Positions 6,413-15,342 are shown, counted from the first letter of the stretch. The stretch is DNA of 35,626 nucleotides from Acidithiobacillus concretivorus (GCF_018853445.1 NZ_JABELD010000055.1:1-35626), one strand, 5' to 3'. Notes: generated by a model from the sequence alone, not told the origin. Made by a program: numbers and translations.

Positions 6413-8825
6413 TGGGATCCTGCGTGGGGGCTACGAATTGGCTTGACTGCATATCTACCTGTCCTTGCTCGTTCTTGGTAATTTTTAATATCATTTTGGC
6501 TTCCATCACCAGGAATGTGCCATCGGGCAGCGAAGCAAGCGTTTCCAAAACCAGATTCTTGGCTTCCCCCGGTGGATCCAGATCCAAAAGCGCGTTGAGA
6601 GAACCGTGGTATTGCTCATTTCCAGAACGCTCGGCCAAACGCGCATCCCTCTGTAGCTCGTCAAGCCATAACATTGAGAAAAGCAGCCTTTTCTTCTTCT
6701 TTTCCGGTATGTCCGGGAGTATTTGAGGATAAGTATTCAGCATGTTACGGACGCGCTGGCTGACCGTGGCGGCCCGTTGTTCAGGGGTTTGCATAAGGGG
6801 TTTAACCATCCTTTTGTTGTTGTGTTGCTGTTCTGCCCGGAGCCTTGCAGCCCGCATTTCCTGCAAGCGACGTTCCCGGTCATGAGCATCCATCTCATTG
6901 CTTTTGGGTGATTGTTCAGAAGGTGGTCCTGACTCTGATATGGGTTCTTTATGGGACTCCACCAGTGCAGATGAAGCATCTTCTGCCGTATCATCCTCAG
7001 CGTTGGATTCTACAGGTTGCGTTGCAGGCGTGACTCCCCAAAGGCTTTCTCCCTCATCCGGCGGGAGATCATCAGGATCCTCTGGTGATTCATTATCCGG
7101 CGGAGTGTCTGCGTCGATAGAACCGGAATGATCCTCTTCCCGATCATCTGTCTCCTGATTCTGATCCTGTATCTGCGATTGTTCAGGTGATTCGGTTTGC
7201 GGCGATTCAGCCGTTGATTCAGCCAGATTCGGCTCTGCATCCTGCGAGGATTCTTCCTGATTCGGGTGGAGCGCGGAGTTCGTGGACTCTGCCTGCTCCG
7301 CTGCCTCTCCTGCTGTCTTGAAATACTGTGGCCATGTTGGAGAAGCAATCGCCAGCTTTGCCCGGTAGTCTTCGAGATCCGCGAATTTTGAAAAAACCGG
7401 ACTATTACCGATCCTGACCAGATAGTAAGGGATTTTTTCCTCGACTTCTTTGGACTCGCCATCCTTCGTGGTGCCCTCTATTTTCAGGTAGAAGCCCGCA
7501 CCTTCTGGTTTCTTGCAGCTTTTGTTGTTAAAACTCTTCCTCAGCGCCCCTTGTTCATCCAGTCTGGCTGAAATGATTTTGATAATTGGCCCCGGATTGC
7601 CGTTATTATCGGAAACGTAGTCCGCTCGCGTCAGCCCCAGATGGGCGCAGATTTGAGCGCGAATCCGCTTCTCAGCCAGAAAAATCAAATTCCCCTGCTT
7701 GTATCCTATCCGCTGTTCAGGACTTTTGTGGTTAATCAGGTTGGTATGGGAAAGCAGGTAAAGGAAAGACTCCCATATCTGGTCTTCCATTTTCCGCTCT
7801 GGAAGGTCATTGCTGTCCTGATAGTCGCTCTCTATTTCCTCTTCCCGACCTTCAATTTGGCCCGCTACCAGATCCGCCTTGCGGATCGTCTGCATGAGGT
7901 CCACCACAGATTCATCGGTCTGTATGAAGTTTCTTTTGTGCCCCGAACCGGGATAGGCATAGGCGTGGTGATAATAGCAGATGGATTGGGTCAACATGCG
8001 CTGCAGAAAGTCCTCATGCTGCCCGTGGCTATCCATCAGGCTCCAGAAGGCATCCAGCCTGGCCAGCAGGCGGCTGCCCTCGATGTCGTGCAGCCCCATC
8101 ACCTCAATGTTTTCGCCGACCCTGCGAAAGCAGAGTACCTTGCCTATATCATGGGCCATACCTGCAAGTATGGCAGTTTCCAGATCAAAGGATTTGCTGG
8201 CGGCTTTTCCGCCTGCGCGAACAGCCTCAATGCCGGCCTGATCCATGTCTGCCCATACACGGGCCATTGCTGCTGCAACACGCAAGCTATGCTCCAGTAA
8301 TGACGCATCCCCGTGTGATCCTATATAGGGAGAGGCGGGCAGGCCGGACTCTTCCAGAATCCCGTAAATAGCCCAGAACAGTTCTGCCCTGGGGCTATTA
8401 TTTTGTAGGGCGAATTGCCTCAATGCGGTCTTATCCAGCCGTTCTTCCGGTTGGTTCCGCTGCAGCCCGGAGATAGCCGAATCCAGACGCGATGCGCGTT
8501 TCTTGAGGGGGATTGGAGACTGCGGGGCGGTAATTCCGCCAGATCGCGGCAGCATCCCTATGGTGGTTGTTGTCAAACCGCGCCGGGACTGTGGGCGCAA
8601 TCCCAATGTGGTCGTAAAAGTTTCCGCTGCTTCCCAGAAGAAAATGAGCGCGATGGCGGCGAACAATGATGCCAGTACCCAGGCAATGCGGTCCAAAAAG
8701 AACGGAAAGTTATCGAGAAAGGTGTGGCTGAAGAAGAAAAAAGACACCAGCAGGGCCACAAGGGTCCAGAACCCCAGCACCGTTGCTGTGGCAGACAACA
8801 ACCGCCGGTGAACAGGAACGGCCAC
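6402..8825 (-). CDS. traI: MOBH-family relaxase, TraI
   Basis: About 807 aa from the GTG at 8825. The TraI_2 domain is clear: LLEHSLRVAAAMARVW, then the HD signature GMAHDIGK (about residues 223-230), ICYYHHAYAYPG and YQDSND. MOBH relaxases nick one strand at oriT and lead it into the recipient through the coupling protein. The N-terminus has two membrane segments (about residues 12-36 and 45-65). The centre is a long acidic Glu/Ser/Gln linker, and the C-terminal 150 residues form a basic helical domain. The open frame extends to an ATG at 8942, which would overlap the preceding gene; GTG 8825 just after its stop is preferred but not certain. Confidence 0.88.
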   Translation of the reverse strand: MAVPVHRRLLSATATVLGFWTLVALLVSFFFFSHTFLDNFPFFLDRIAWVLASLFAAIALIFFWEAAETFTTTLGLRPQSRRGLTTTTIGMLPRSGGITAPQSPIPLKKRASRLDSAISGLQRNQPEERLDKTALRQFALQNNSPRAELFWAIYGILEESGLPASPYIGSHGDASLLEHSLRVAAAMARVWADMDQAGIEAVRAGGKAASKSFDLETAILAGMAHDIGKVLCFRRVGENIEVMGLHDIEGSRLLARLDAFWSLMDSHGQHEDFLQRMLTQSICYYHHAYAYPGSGHKRNFIQTDESVVDLMQTIRKADLVAGQIEGREEEIESDYQDSNDLPERKMEDQIWESFLYLLSHTNLINHKSPEQRIGYKQGNLIFLAEKRIRAQICAHLGLTRADYVSDNNGNPGPIIKIISARLDEQGALRKSFNNKSCKKPEGAGFYLKIEGTTKDGESKEVEEKIPYYLVRIGNSPVFSKFADLEDYRAKLAIASPTWPQYFKTAGEAAEQAESTNSALHPNQEESSQDAEPNLAESTAESPQTESPEQSQIQDQNQETDDREEDHSGSIDADTPPDNESPEDPDDLPPDEGESLWGVTPATQPVESNAEDDTAEDASSALVESHKEPISESGPPSEQSPKSNEMDAHDRERRLQEMRAARLRAEQQHNNKRMVKPLMQTPEQRAATVSQRVRNMLNTYPQILPDIPEKKKKRLLFSMLWLDELQRDARLAERSGNEQYHGSLNALLDLDPPGEAKNLVLETLASLPDGTFLVMEAKMILKITKNEQGQVDMQSSQFVAPTQDPNAV

Positions 8826-8830
8826 GAGAC

Positions 8831-9238
8831 TTAAAACGCCACGGCAGAAAAATCGACGCTGGGCCGTGTACGGGTCGGGAAAACGCCAGCAGCTCTTTGC
8901 AGGCGCTCTTCCAGGTCGCTTTCCAGCGCCCGATGATGCCATTCATGGCGGTGCTGGGCATCGGCCAGCGCCGTCTGCATCTTCTCTGGATTTTCCAACA
9001 GCATTGCGGGATTGGAGCCATAAGGCCGGGCACTCCCCAGCCCTAACAGGCTACGCAGCTCGGCAAGGGCTTCGCTGCTTCGGAATGCTTTTTTGTATCC
9101 CGACGCGAAAAGCACCGTCACCCAAGGTTCCGGACGGCTGGCCACGGCACTAATGACGATGCCGCCGCCGAAACAGGCGTGCGAAACCGGCAATCCCAGC
9201 CAGGCAGTACGATAATCTTCGGCTTTGTAGGTCTGCAT
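8831..9238 (-). CDS. Hypothetical transfer-operon protein, 135 aa
   Basis: Not recognised. MQTYKAEDYRTAWLGLPVS, a glycine-rich hydrophobic patch (ACFGGGIVISAVA) and a charged helical C-terminus (ALADAQHRHEWHHRALESDL). ATG 9238 overlaps the TGA of the upstream gene (TGATG) and has AGGAG at a good distance, so it was chosen over the in-frame upstream start at 9253. It stands between the coupling-protein gene and the relaxase gene, and so is probably part of DNA processing or substrate docking. Confidence 0.7.
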   Translation of the reverse strand: MQTYKAEDYRTAWLGLPVSHACFGGGIVISAVASRPEPWVTVLFASGYKKAFRSSEALAELRSLLGLGSARPYGSNPAMLLENPEKMQTALADAQHRHEWHHRALESDLEERLQRAAGVFPTRTRPSVDFSAVAF

Positions 9239-9765
9239 CAAAAATTCCTCCAAAAACTAGCCCAGCTTTGTGATCGCGGCAGGCCTGCGCGAGTGAGTGG
9301 GCTGCGCCCGACGCAATACCAGAAGCGTTGATAGGATGCCAGCAGTATCCCTGCTTCCTCCAGACGCTCCAATGACGCCTGATCTTCTGAATTTCGGCAT
9401 AACCGTTCACTGGAAATACCAGGGAATTCCCATACCCGATGCAATAGCCAGGAACCCGAAGCGCCGGCCAGCGCATAAGTTTCTTCGAGCACTCTTTCTG
9501 GTACCGGAACAATCAGCCCTTTGATCTTTTCAGAAAGCTGGAGATCCTTGCGCCAGAATTCCAGATGGATCCTCAGCCGCATGACCCAGGGACGGCAATC
9601 CAGGGCCGTGCAGCAGTCTTCAAAGGCAGCGTTTTCCAGTAAGGTGTCCGCTGAAAACATCCATTCCAGTAGCTGTGCTTTTTTCCTCATGCTGGTACGC
9701 ACCAGAAAAACAGAGCGCACCTGGTTGGCCAGAAAACGAAAAACCACGACCTGTTCCGGACTCAA
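9238..9765 (-). CDS. Hypothetical transfer-operon protein, about 175 aa
   Basis: Not recognised. Helical and rich in Leu, Glu and Trp; two cysteines in FEDCCTALDCRPW. The open frame runs up to 10209, but its first part overlaps another gene that looks real (9783-10118), so a start near TTG 9765 (LSPEQVVVFRF) is likelier. The GGAGG there is only 2 nt before the TTG, which makes the exact start doubtful. The stop overlaps the ATG of the next gene. Confidence 0.6.
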   Translation of the reverse strand: MSPEQVVVFRFLANQVRSVFLVRTSMRKKAQLLEWMFSADTLLENAAFEDCCTALDCRPWVMRLRIHLEFWRKDLQLSEKIKGLIVPVPERVLEETYALAGASGSWLLHRVWEFPGISSERLCRNSEDQASLERLEEAGILLASYQRFWYCVGRSPLTRAGLPRSQSWASFWRNF

Positions 9766-9782
9766 ATCCTCCAGTAGTGCGG

Positions 9783-10118
9783 TTACTTCTTTTGTTTCTG
9801 CAAGGTGGGATGAATGTTGCGATAAGAAGAAAGCAGGTTCCTCCCAACTACATAATGCGCCTGCACGATCCACTTGATCTTCTTCACCATCCAGCGTGTT
9901 GAAATCTGGAAGATCGCCGAAAACCCCGGAATCAACAGCTTGCCAATAATCTCCTTCAAAATTTCCCTGGTTATTGGTATCCAGAGCAGCAATAGGAATA
10001 TCAGTATCCCGATCCCGATCAGAAATGCGGTGTGTGGATTCTGCATAATCGTTGGCGCGTGTTTCGCAGCGTGGTGTGCAAGTGTTTTCGCTGACGCGGT
10101 ATTCGCTGTAGGCAGCAT
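9783..10118 (-). CDS. Small membrane protein of the transfer operon, 111 aa
   Basis: MLPTANTASAKTLAHHAAKH, then a strong single membrane helix (TAFLIGIGILIFLLLLWIP, about residues 31-49), then a basic amphipathic C-terminus (RWMVKKIKWIV...LQKQKK). The start ATG 10118 is preceded by GGGGG at about 6 nt. Chosen as the real frame because it has a clean helix, whereas the overlapping frame reads as a polar, low-complexity sequence. Probably anchors something of the relaxosome/coupling complex to the membrane; this is inference from position only. Confidence 0.65.
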   Translation of the reverse strand: MLPTANTASAKTLAHHAAKHAPTIMQNPHTAFLIGIGILIFLLLLWIPITREILKEIIGKLLIPGFSAIFQISTRWMVKKIKWIVQAHYVVGRNLLSSYRNIHPTLQKQKK

Positions 10119-10141
10119 CTCCAACCCCCTTTTTGGCCGGG

Positions 10142-10366
10142 CTAAACATGAAATTTTTTTCCCAATTCTGCCAAGGCCTCTTCGACGACCCGGCGCTTGG
10201 TCCAGCCATTTTTTTGGACCAATGCCAACAGCGTGGTGGTCGCCGGTTCAGAAAGAAAAAGCTGGAATCGCGTGCGATTCAGCCCGTCGGGATCCACCAA
10301 GGCGCGATGCCGCCAAATTCGTTGGCGTTCGCTGGCTGTCCGCTTTTTGGGGTTCTCAACAGGCAT
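10142..10366 (-). CDS. Ribbon-helix-helix-like protein, 74 aa
   Basis: N-terminus basic (PKKRTASERQRIWRHR), then strand RTRFQLFLSE, helix PATTTLLALVQKNG and helix TKRRVVEEALAELGKKF, which fits an RHH fold. Such proteins in transfer operons often bind oriT next to the relaxase or act as operon repressors. It lies between the coupling protein and the small membrane protein. A TACACTATAAC motif is 30-40 nt upstream of the start at 10366. Confidence 0.65.
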   Translation of the reverse strand: MPVENPKKRTASERQRIWRHRALVDPDGLNRTRFQLFLSEPATTTLLALVQKNGWTKRRVVEEALAELGKKFHV

Positions 10367-10393
10367 TGGTAAAATCTTCCTCGAATTACGAAT

Positions 10394-10410
10394 GTTTTAC
10401 ACTATAACAC
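10394..10410. promoter_or_regulatory. TTTTACACTATAAC motif
   Basis: GTTTTACACTATAACAC occurs 30-45 nt upstream of the RHH-like gene. Nearly the same sequence is at 21818-21831 and, inverted, at 22044-22055. On the minus strand it reads TATAGTGTAAAAC and could serve as a -10, but no good -35 is seen. Confidence 0.4.
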
Positions 10411-10454
10411 TAACCGCGAAAATAAAGGGATGCAAGCCTGGCGTGTTGCAAAAG

Positions 10455-12353
10455 TTACCCTCTGCTGCGTCGGCGGGCATTATTCTGCCCGGATCCGGAG
10501 TCTTGTTCCTGGTTCTCTGCCGGTTGTCCTTTTTCTTTTTTCGGCGGAGCTTTGCCGGGGAACTGGGACTTGATGTATTCCTCATCGGCCTTGATGACGG
10601 CATCCATGCGCTCCATCAAGCCATAATCACTTCGATAGGGCCGTGGGCGTTTGGGCACTTCCGGTGCCCATATCCGTGGAGATCCAGCCCATTTTTTGAA
10701 TTCCGATGAGAAATTCAGCAGGGGTACCCGGATGTGGTAATAGTGCTTGCCGTTGCGCGTAAACAGGCACTCGCCCTTATCGAGAGCTTTCAGATCGTCA
10801 GCGGATACGCGATACATTTCCTGTTCGCGCTCACCGTATGATGTACCTGCTCCGCCAGATGCAGCCCCGCTGCCTGCCAGGTCTGTAGAGGCTTCGCTGG
10901 CCGAATCTGAAGATGTTTCACTGAGGGTTCGCAGTACCGATACCTGTTGACCGATAAAGTCCGCGCCATACTCTGCGGTGTCCTGGTCCCCCAAGCCAAA
11001 GAACATCTTGTTGGCACAGTTGCCGACTACCTTATTGAACAGGTTATCCGAAATGGTATCGAGGTTTCCTTTGGTTTGTGGAGAGAGCACGATTCTTTGT
11101 CGGGCAGATCGCGCCTGTTCAAAGATGCGATCCCAGTTTTCAGAGATATAAGAACCCGGCTCATCCAGAAAAACCAGTGTACTGGGACGCGGCCTGCGTT
11201 CTTCCGGCATGGTTTGTATCCAGGACAATGCCGTTCGGTAATCCCCAATGAACAGCTTGGCAAAGTCCGAAGCGGTTTCTTCCTTGCCCATGGTAGGCAA
11301 GGGCACATAGACGATTTTATTCTGTGTCAGGCACTCAAAGATGCTGATGTCGGGCTTGGTGGTATTCACCACTTCGCCAAACTTGCCGGACCCCATCATC
11401 CCCAGGCGGCCACCGATACCGCCGAACAGATCCTTGACCTTATCCACGTTGATCATCGTGCCGCCGGCTTTGTTGGGTACCCGGAAGCGATTGATGAACA
11501 AGGCCGCCGTCCGGCCCTCTGCGGTTCCCCGTATCCCCGGCAGATTCGGGAGCTTGTCGAGTTCTGTAGGGCTGCTCAGTAACAGCGACAGATCTGCTGC
11601 CGTGTACGCATAGCCACCCCGTTGCAGCGCGGCTATGACAGCCATGAGCGCCTGCGTCGCGGATTTACGGTAATAGTCTGCACCCGCGTTCCCTGTGGTC
11701 ATTGGAACCGTTGCCATGATGCGTGAGGCGACTTCATCGGCATCACCGAACAGCAAGGGATTATAGCGATTGCTGATAGCCGGGTCGCCGGGATGGATAA
11801 TCACCAGATCATGCTCGCGGCCCGTGTATCTCAGGAGGTTCCAGAGGTTTTCGATATTCTTGTTGTCTATTTTGCCGTCGGCAAAAAGGATCCCGCCGCC
11901 ATTGATGAGCTGCTGGTACATGAGAAAATTGGCGGCAACGGTCTTGCCCATCCCGGACATGCCGAGAATGGCCATGTGATCATTGGACGGATCCACTTCC
12001 CGGAATCCGGACGAAGACACCATAGGCATCCAGAATGGCTGGCCAGAATTGGTGATATATCCCAGCAAGGCAGAATCTGGTGGCTGTTCTTCTGCGTTGA
12101 CCGGGAAGATGGGATCGGCAGAATCTATTTCCAGGTTGGAATCCAGAACGTGACGGCCATTGTGGTACCAGTTGATGATGCGTTTCCCCAGATGCAGGGT
12201 ACCCACTGCTGCCAGGCCGCCGGTGGCGATTTTCCAGTCGATGCCCATGGCTCCGGGGACGTAAGGCCCGCAGGCCCAGAATGCCGCACCCAGAGCCAGA
12301 AAGGATAAAGCGTCATTGGATCCACCAAACTTGAGATTTACACGATCTGCCAT
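10455..12353 (-). CDS. traD: Type IV coupling protein, TraD/TraG-like ATPase
   Basis: 632 aa. Two N-terminal membrane segments (about residues 14-34 and 40-58), Walker A GMSGMGKT (131-138), the typical GGGILFADGKIDNK after it, and Walker B TLVFLDEPGSYI (about residue 390). A Q-x-x-x-N-type region follows (LSPQTKGNLDTISDN). The C-terminal tail is basic and disordered (about the last 45 residues). Coupling proteins bring the relaxase-DNA complex to the secretion channel and pump DNA. The start is fixed by AGAGGA before ATG 12353. There is no cassette box upstream; the gene begins 24 nt after the SSB terminator, so it may depend on read-through. Confidence 0.93.
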   Translation of the reverse strand: MADRVNLKFGGSNDALSFLALGAAFWACGPYVPGAMGIDWKIATGGLAAVGTLHLGKRIINWYHNGRHVLDSNLEIDSADPIFPVNAEEQPPDSALLGYITNSGQPFWMPMVSSSGFREVDPSNDHMAILGMSGMGKTVAANFLMYQQLINGGGILFADGKIDNKNIENLWNLLRYTGREHDLVIIHPGDPAISNRYNPLLFGDADEVASRIMATVPMTTGNAGADYYRKSATQALMAVIAALQRGGYAYTAADLSLLLSSPTELDKLPNLPGIRGTAEGRTAALFINRFRVPNKAGGTMINVDKVKDLFGGIGGRLGMMGSGKFGEVVNTTKPDISIFECLTQNKIVYVPLPTMGKEETASDFAKLFIGDYRTALSWIQTMPEERRPRPSTLVFLDEPGSYISENWDRIFEQARSARQRIVLSPQTKGNLDTISDNLFNKVVGNCANKMFFGLGDQDTAEYGADFIGQQVSVLRTLSETSSDSASEASTDLAGSGAASGGAGTSYGEREQEMYRVSADDLKALDKGECLFTRNGKHYYHIRVPLLNFSSEFKKWAGSPRIWAPEVPKRPRPYRSDYGLMERMDAVIKADEEYIKSQFPGKAPPKKEKGQPAENQEQDSGSGQNNARRRSRG

Positions 12354-12377
12354 ACCAAAATCCTCTGCAGAACAAAG

Positions 12378-12404
12378 AAAAACCCCAAAGCCAAGGCTGT
12401 GGGG
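12378..12404 (-). terminator. Cassette terminator after ssb
   Basis: On the minus strand CCCCACAGCC-TT-GGCTTTGGGG then TTTTT. It stands between ssb and traD, which have the same direction, with little space for a separate traD promoter. Confidence 0.85.
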
Positions 12405-12480
12405 TGGGGGAGGTAAGGACGCTCGAAACCCGTAAGGGTATCAAGCAATAAGGAAGAAGATGAGGGCATTCTGGTAAACT

Positions 12481-12909
12481 CTAGAACGGAATGTCGTCAT
12501 CAAAGTCTTCCGCAGGAGGCGGAGTATTTTCGGCAGGAGCCTTGTGAGAGGCAGGAGCACCTGATCCTTGCGAATCAGACTTGCCACCAACCAACTGCAG
12601 ACGATCACCGATGATTTCGGTGGTGTAGCGGTCCTGACCTTCTTTGTCGGTCCACTTGCGAGTCTGCAAGCGTCCTTCCACATAAGCCATACTGCCCTTA
12701 CGCAGAAATTCGCCAGCAACTTCTGCAGTACGACCAAACAGCACAATACGATGCCATTCGGTGCGTTCCTGTGTATTTCCTTCCTTATCCTTGAATTTTT
12801 CAGAGGTTGCGATGCTGATGTTTGCAACTGCTTTACCAGCAGGTGTAAAACGCACTTCGACATCCTGACCAAGATGACCCATGACAATAACTTTATTGAC
12901 TCCACTCAT
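12481..12909 (-). CDS. ssb: Single-stranded DNA-binding protein
   Basis: 142 aa. [43 protein letters not shown] and [11 protein letters not shown] are classic SSB OB-fold segments, and the C-terminus DFDDDIPF is the partner-binding tail. It coats single strands during transfer and ERF/exonuclease recombination. The frame extends upstream through the leader, but ATG 12909 after GGAGAT is the real start. Confidence 0.96.
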   Translation of the reverse strand: MSGVNKVIVMGHLGQDVEVRFTPAGKAVANISIATSEKFKDKEGNTQERTEWHRIVLFGRTAEVAGEFLRKGSMAYVEGRLQTRKWTDKEGQDRYTTEIIGDRLQLVGGKSDSQGSGAPASHKAPAENTPPPAEDFDDDIPF

Positions 12910-12910
12910 G

Positions 12911-12999
12911 ATAAATCTCCTTTGAGAAAAAAGAACCCGAACGGGATGCTCGGAGTAGTTCCGCAAATAAGTGGGTGGACAAAAAGTATGGAAAGGCGG
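12911..12999 (-). promoter_or_regulatory. Cassette leader, type A, of ssb
   Basis: In minus-strand order: box ACTTTTTGTCC (12987-12977), CCACTTATTTGCGGAAC, hairpin TCCGAGC-ATCCC-GTTCGGG (12954-12936), a U-rich tract TTCTTTTTT, then AAGGAGAT before the ATG. An alternative small hairpin CGGA...TCCG uses the 5' arm of the main stem, as an antiterminator would. Confidence 0.7.
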
Positions 13000-13046
13000 T
13001 TTTGGGAGAAAATCGGGAGATTTTTTTGAAATTTTGTAGAATTTTT

Positions 13047-13079
13047 GGGTCGGATCGGACGCATCTCTGCCTCCGACCC
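13047..13079. other. Hairpin in the long ssb 5' region
   Basis: GGGTCGGA (13047-13054) and TCCGACCC (13072-13079) form a perfect 8-bp stem with a 17-nt loop. No U tract follows on the minus strand. A second small stem, CCGGC-AAGAG-GCCGG, is at 13093-13107. Confidence 0.5.
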
Positions 13080-13117
13080 TTTCTACACGTCACCGGCAAG
13101 AGGCCGGGCACCCGATA

Positions 13118-13144
13118 ATTCTAGCATAACCACGCTTTCTGCAA
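13118..13144 (-). promoter_or_regulatory. Candidate ssb promoter (extended -10)
   Basis: Minus strand TTGCAG (13139-13144), 15 bp, then TAGAAT (13118-13123) preceded by TGC, an extended -10. If correct, the ssb mRNA has a leader of about 200 nt containing the hairpin, box and type A stem, so the box would be transcribed RNA and not the promoter itself. Confidence 0.45.
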
Positions 13145-13148
13145 AACT

Positions 13149-14141
13149 TTAGAGATTGTCCACCAAATCCGATAGCGTTCCCGATGCCGGAATGTCATCG
13201 TCACCATCGCTGTCATCGGTTTCATGCGGCACACTTTCCGAATGATCGGGCCGAACCTGCGCGGAACCCGTATCCTGCGCGGATTCTGTACTTGACTCTA
13301 TTGAACCGGCTTCAGGATTGCGGTAGCGATCCATGATTTCGTTGATCCACGGCGGAATGGACAGAATATCTACGCCACGGCGGGCATTGAGAATGGTTCG
13401 GCACCAGATGTACCCGACCTGCTCGCCCGTAGGCACTTCCAGGCCGTCTTCGTCGATCCGCTTGAGATCCCGCGCACGCAGTTTGCCATCGACTAGGATG
13501 GGTCGGCCCATACGCAATTCACGACGAACGGATTTGGCAATAGCCGCGTTGACCATTCTTACCGGAATCAGGTTTCTGGGATCGGCGGTCAGACGCACCC
13601 AGACCTCGACTCCGACCACGGAATTATTGTTCTCATGGATAATGGATTGCACCCGGTCCACAACTCCCGCGATCTTGACCCGATTAGCCCCTTCCCGGAG
13701 TGTGGTTTCCCGATTGCTCCCCTCTGCCAACGCAAAGGGATTGAAATCATCGGTTTTCGTTCCCTTACGGTTCTGGATGGCATCCGACCAGGCCAGAGAG
13801 GAGGGCATATCAATGACCGAAGGTGAGGACACATCAAGCGGATCCAGGTAAGCGTGAAAGTCCGTAACATCCTGCTGGCCATTGTTCCAGACTATTTTTC
13901 GACCCCGAATTCTTCCGATAATTTTTACCGGTTGCTCATTGTCAATGAACAGCTTTTTTTTATCCGGTCTGCGCTGCTCAATGGGAACCATGCGGGAAAC
14001 GTCCTGCGTCTGCTGTATTTTTCCTTGTAAAGCCCCTGAATCATCCCTCTTAAAGTCGCGGGCATATCCGCTGACATAACCAATATTCAAAAATCCCTTC
14101 TCATAGCCATATTGCGAAAGACTACTGTTTACAAGCGACAT
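13149..14141 (-). CDS. Putative OB-fold DNA-binding protein, 330 aa
   Basis: Family not recognised. Two beta-rich segments (VKIIGRIRGRKIVW and VKIAGVVDRVQSII...VEVWVRLT...GRPILVDGKLRARDL) have the strand pattern of OB folds. The acidic C-terminus contains SDGDDDIPASG, close to the SSB tail motif, but it is followed by 13 more residues. ATG 14141 follows AAGGAT and lies 4 nt after the stop of the topoisomerase-like gene, so the two form an operon. A role in single-strand handling during element replication is likely but inferred. Confidence 0.6.
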   Translation of the reverse strand: MSLVNSSLSQYGYEKGFLNIGYVSGYARDFKRDDSGALQGKIQQTQDVSRMVPIEQRRPDKKKLFIDNEQPVKIIGRIRGRKIVWNNGQQDVTDFHAYLDPLDVSSPSVIDMPSSLAWSDAIQNRKGTKTDDFNPFALAEGSNRETTLREGANRVKIAGVVDRVQSIIHENNNSVVGVEVWVRLTADPRNLIPVRMVNAAIAKSVRRELRMGRPILVDGKLRARDLKRIDEDGLEVPTGEQVGYIWCRTILNARRGVDILSIPPWINEIMDRYRNPEAGSIESSTESAQDTGSAQVRPDHSESVPHETDDSDGDDDIPASGTLSDLVDNL

Positions 14142-14145
14142 ATTT

Positions 14146-15342
14146 CTATCCTTTCCCCAACAGGGAAACCAGGTCAACGACATACTTATCCGCCCACGAG
14201 CGAAAAGCCAAAAGCTGGCTTTCAAACGCATTTTTTTCGCTACGCGCCAGGCTATCCAAGGCCTGCGCCCATAGCACCGTCATCCCCATATCCGTAAGGG
14301 ATTCTGGCAATTTCTGATGAATCTTCTGGCCCAGTGGCGTCAGTTTCATGGCAGATCGGTCCACCCATTCATTCTTAACCAGTTGAGCAAAATGGTTCAT
14401 GCGGCCTCGCGCAGAACCCAACTGGACATGCCGGGCAGACAGCTTTAAGGAAGGGTCTTGCACCCATGGGGTAACATCCCGTAAGGATTCGAGCCAGTCA
14501 GCAAGAAGGTCTGATGGACTGTTTTCTCTGGATCCCTCGCCCTGAAAAGCGGCATAAAGCGAACCGAATCGCCCAGGGTCTTTTCTCAAAAGCGTTATTT
14601 TTCCTGGTCCGTTAATAAATGGATAGGTGATATGCCCGCTCTCCCAGGCACGAGAGAGCAGCATTAGTGTATCTTCTGGGGAGTGATTAAACTCTCGAAG
14701 CATTCTGGCCTGCAAAATGGCTGTATCCATTTCGGATTCCGATTGGCGGAATACAGAAGCATCGTTTACGGGAAACGTAGAAAGCATTGCGCTTAGAACC
14801 CGACCGACAGGTATGGCGGTGGATACTCGTCCGAAAAGTGTCATCGCACGGGATCCGTTGAGTCCAATGAGCCAGTCCGCATGAACCCGTAACTGTTCTG
14901 TCTGCGCCCAATGGGTCACGTCCTTGCGCGGGTGTGCAATGGATCGCGCCAGATCTGCATCTCGCAAAGATGTGGTATCCCAGACAGTAACATCACCATC
15001 AAACCCGACGAAATCAAGAAGCAACTGCAAGTCCATCAATCCGGCAGGATCCGGAGGAGGGGCCAGAATTACCCGGTCTGATCGGGCAATAGCCGTTTTA
15101 CATTCACGGATTTTTTCAGTGGTTCCGGGCCTTGGCCTGAATCTGGGTTCCGGCAGTAATGGCAGGTCTTCTGTTCGCCATTTATCCCACTTGAGATGGT
15201 ATTCCTTCGGGCTGCAGTGCCGAAACAAAGCCCCGCCGGTTGCCAAAACCTTCGGTTTATTCCCGGACGTGCTCGACAATGCCAAACGCAGAGCATGAGC
15301 CATACCGGGTGTGGCGGTGATCACAAGAATGACGGATTGCAT
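14146..15342 (-). CDS. Shortened, degenerate type IA topoisomerase (TopB-like)
   Basis: 398 aa, against about 650 for TopB. Topoisomerase III landmarks in order: a TOPRIM-like start (VILVITATPGMAHAL), WDKWRTEDLPLLP, DRVILAPPPDPAGLMD (about 91-103), a VWDTTSLRDADLARS region, HADWLIGLNGSRAMTLF (154-170), PVGRVLSAMLS, and the active-site region GHITYPFING with Tyr240. The TOPRIM acidic sites are altered: Thr replaces the Glu of V-E-S, and APPPDP replaces DPDREGE. The TYPRTDS motif is TYPFING. Zinc fingers are absent. It may bind and break single strands without magnesium chemistry, or act as a DNA-binding subunit. Its -10 lies 7 nt before the ATG and no SD is visible, so the mRNA is probably leaderless. 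Confidence 0.72.
   Translation of the reverse strand: MQSVILVITATPGMAHALRLALSSTSGNKPKVLATGGALFRHCSPKEYHLKWDKWRTEDLPLLPEPRFRPRPGTTEKIRECKTAIARSDRVILAPPPDPAGLMDLQLLLDFVGFDGDVTVWDTTSLRDADLARSIAHPRKDVTHWAQTEQLRVHADWLIGLNGSRAMTLFGRVSTAIPVGRVLSAMLSTFPVNDASVFRQSESEMDTAILQARMLREFNHSPEDTLMLLSRAWESGHITYPFINGPGKITLLRKDPGRFGSLYAAFQGEGSRENSPSDLLADWLESLRDVTPWVQDPSLKLSARHVQLGSARGRMNHFAQLVKNEWVDRSAMKLTPLGQKIHQKLPESLTDMGMTVLWAQALDSLARSEKNAFESQLLAFRSWADKYVVDLVSLLGKG

Noticed and set aside
9766-10209. N-terminal extension of the 9238-9765 gene up to 10209 (323 aa in all)
   Set aside because: This part overlaps the 9783-10118 gene, which has a clean membrane helix and better ribosome site; the extension is polar low-complexity sequence.
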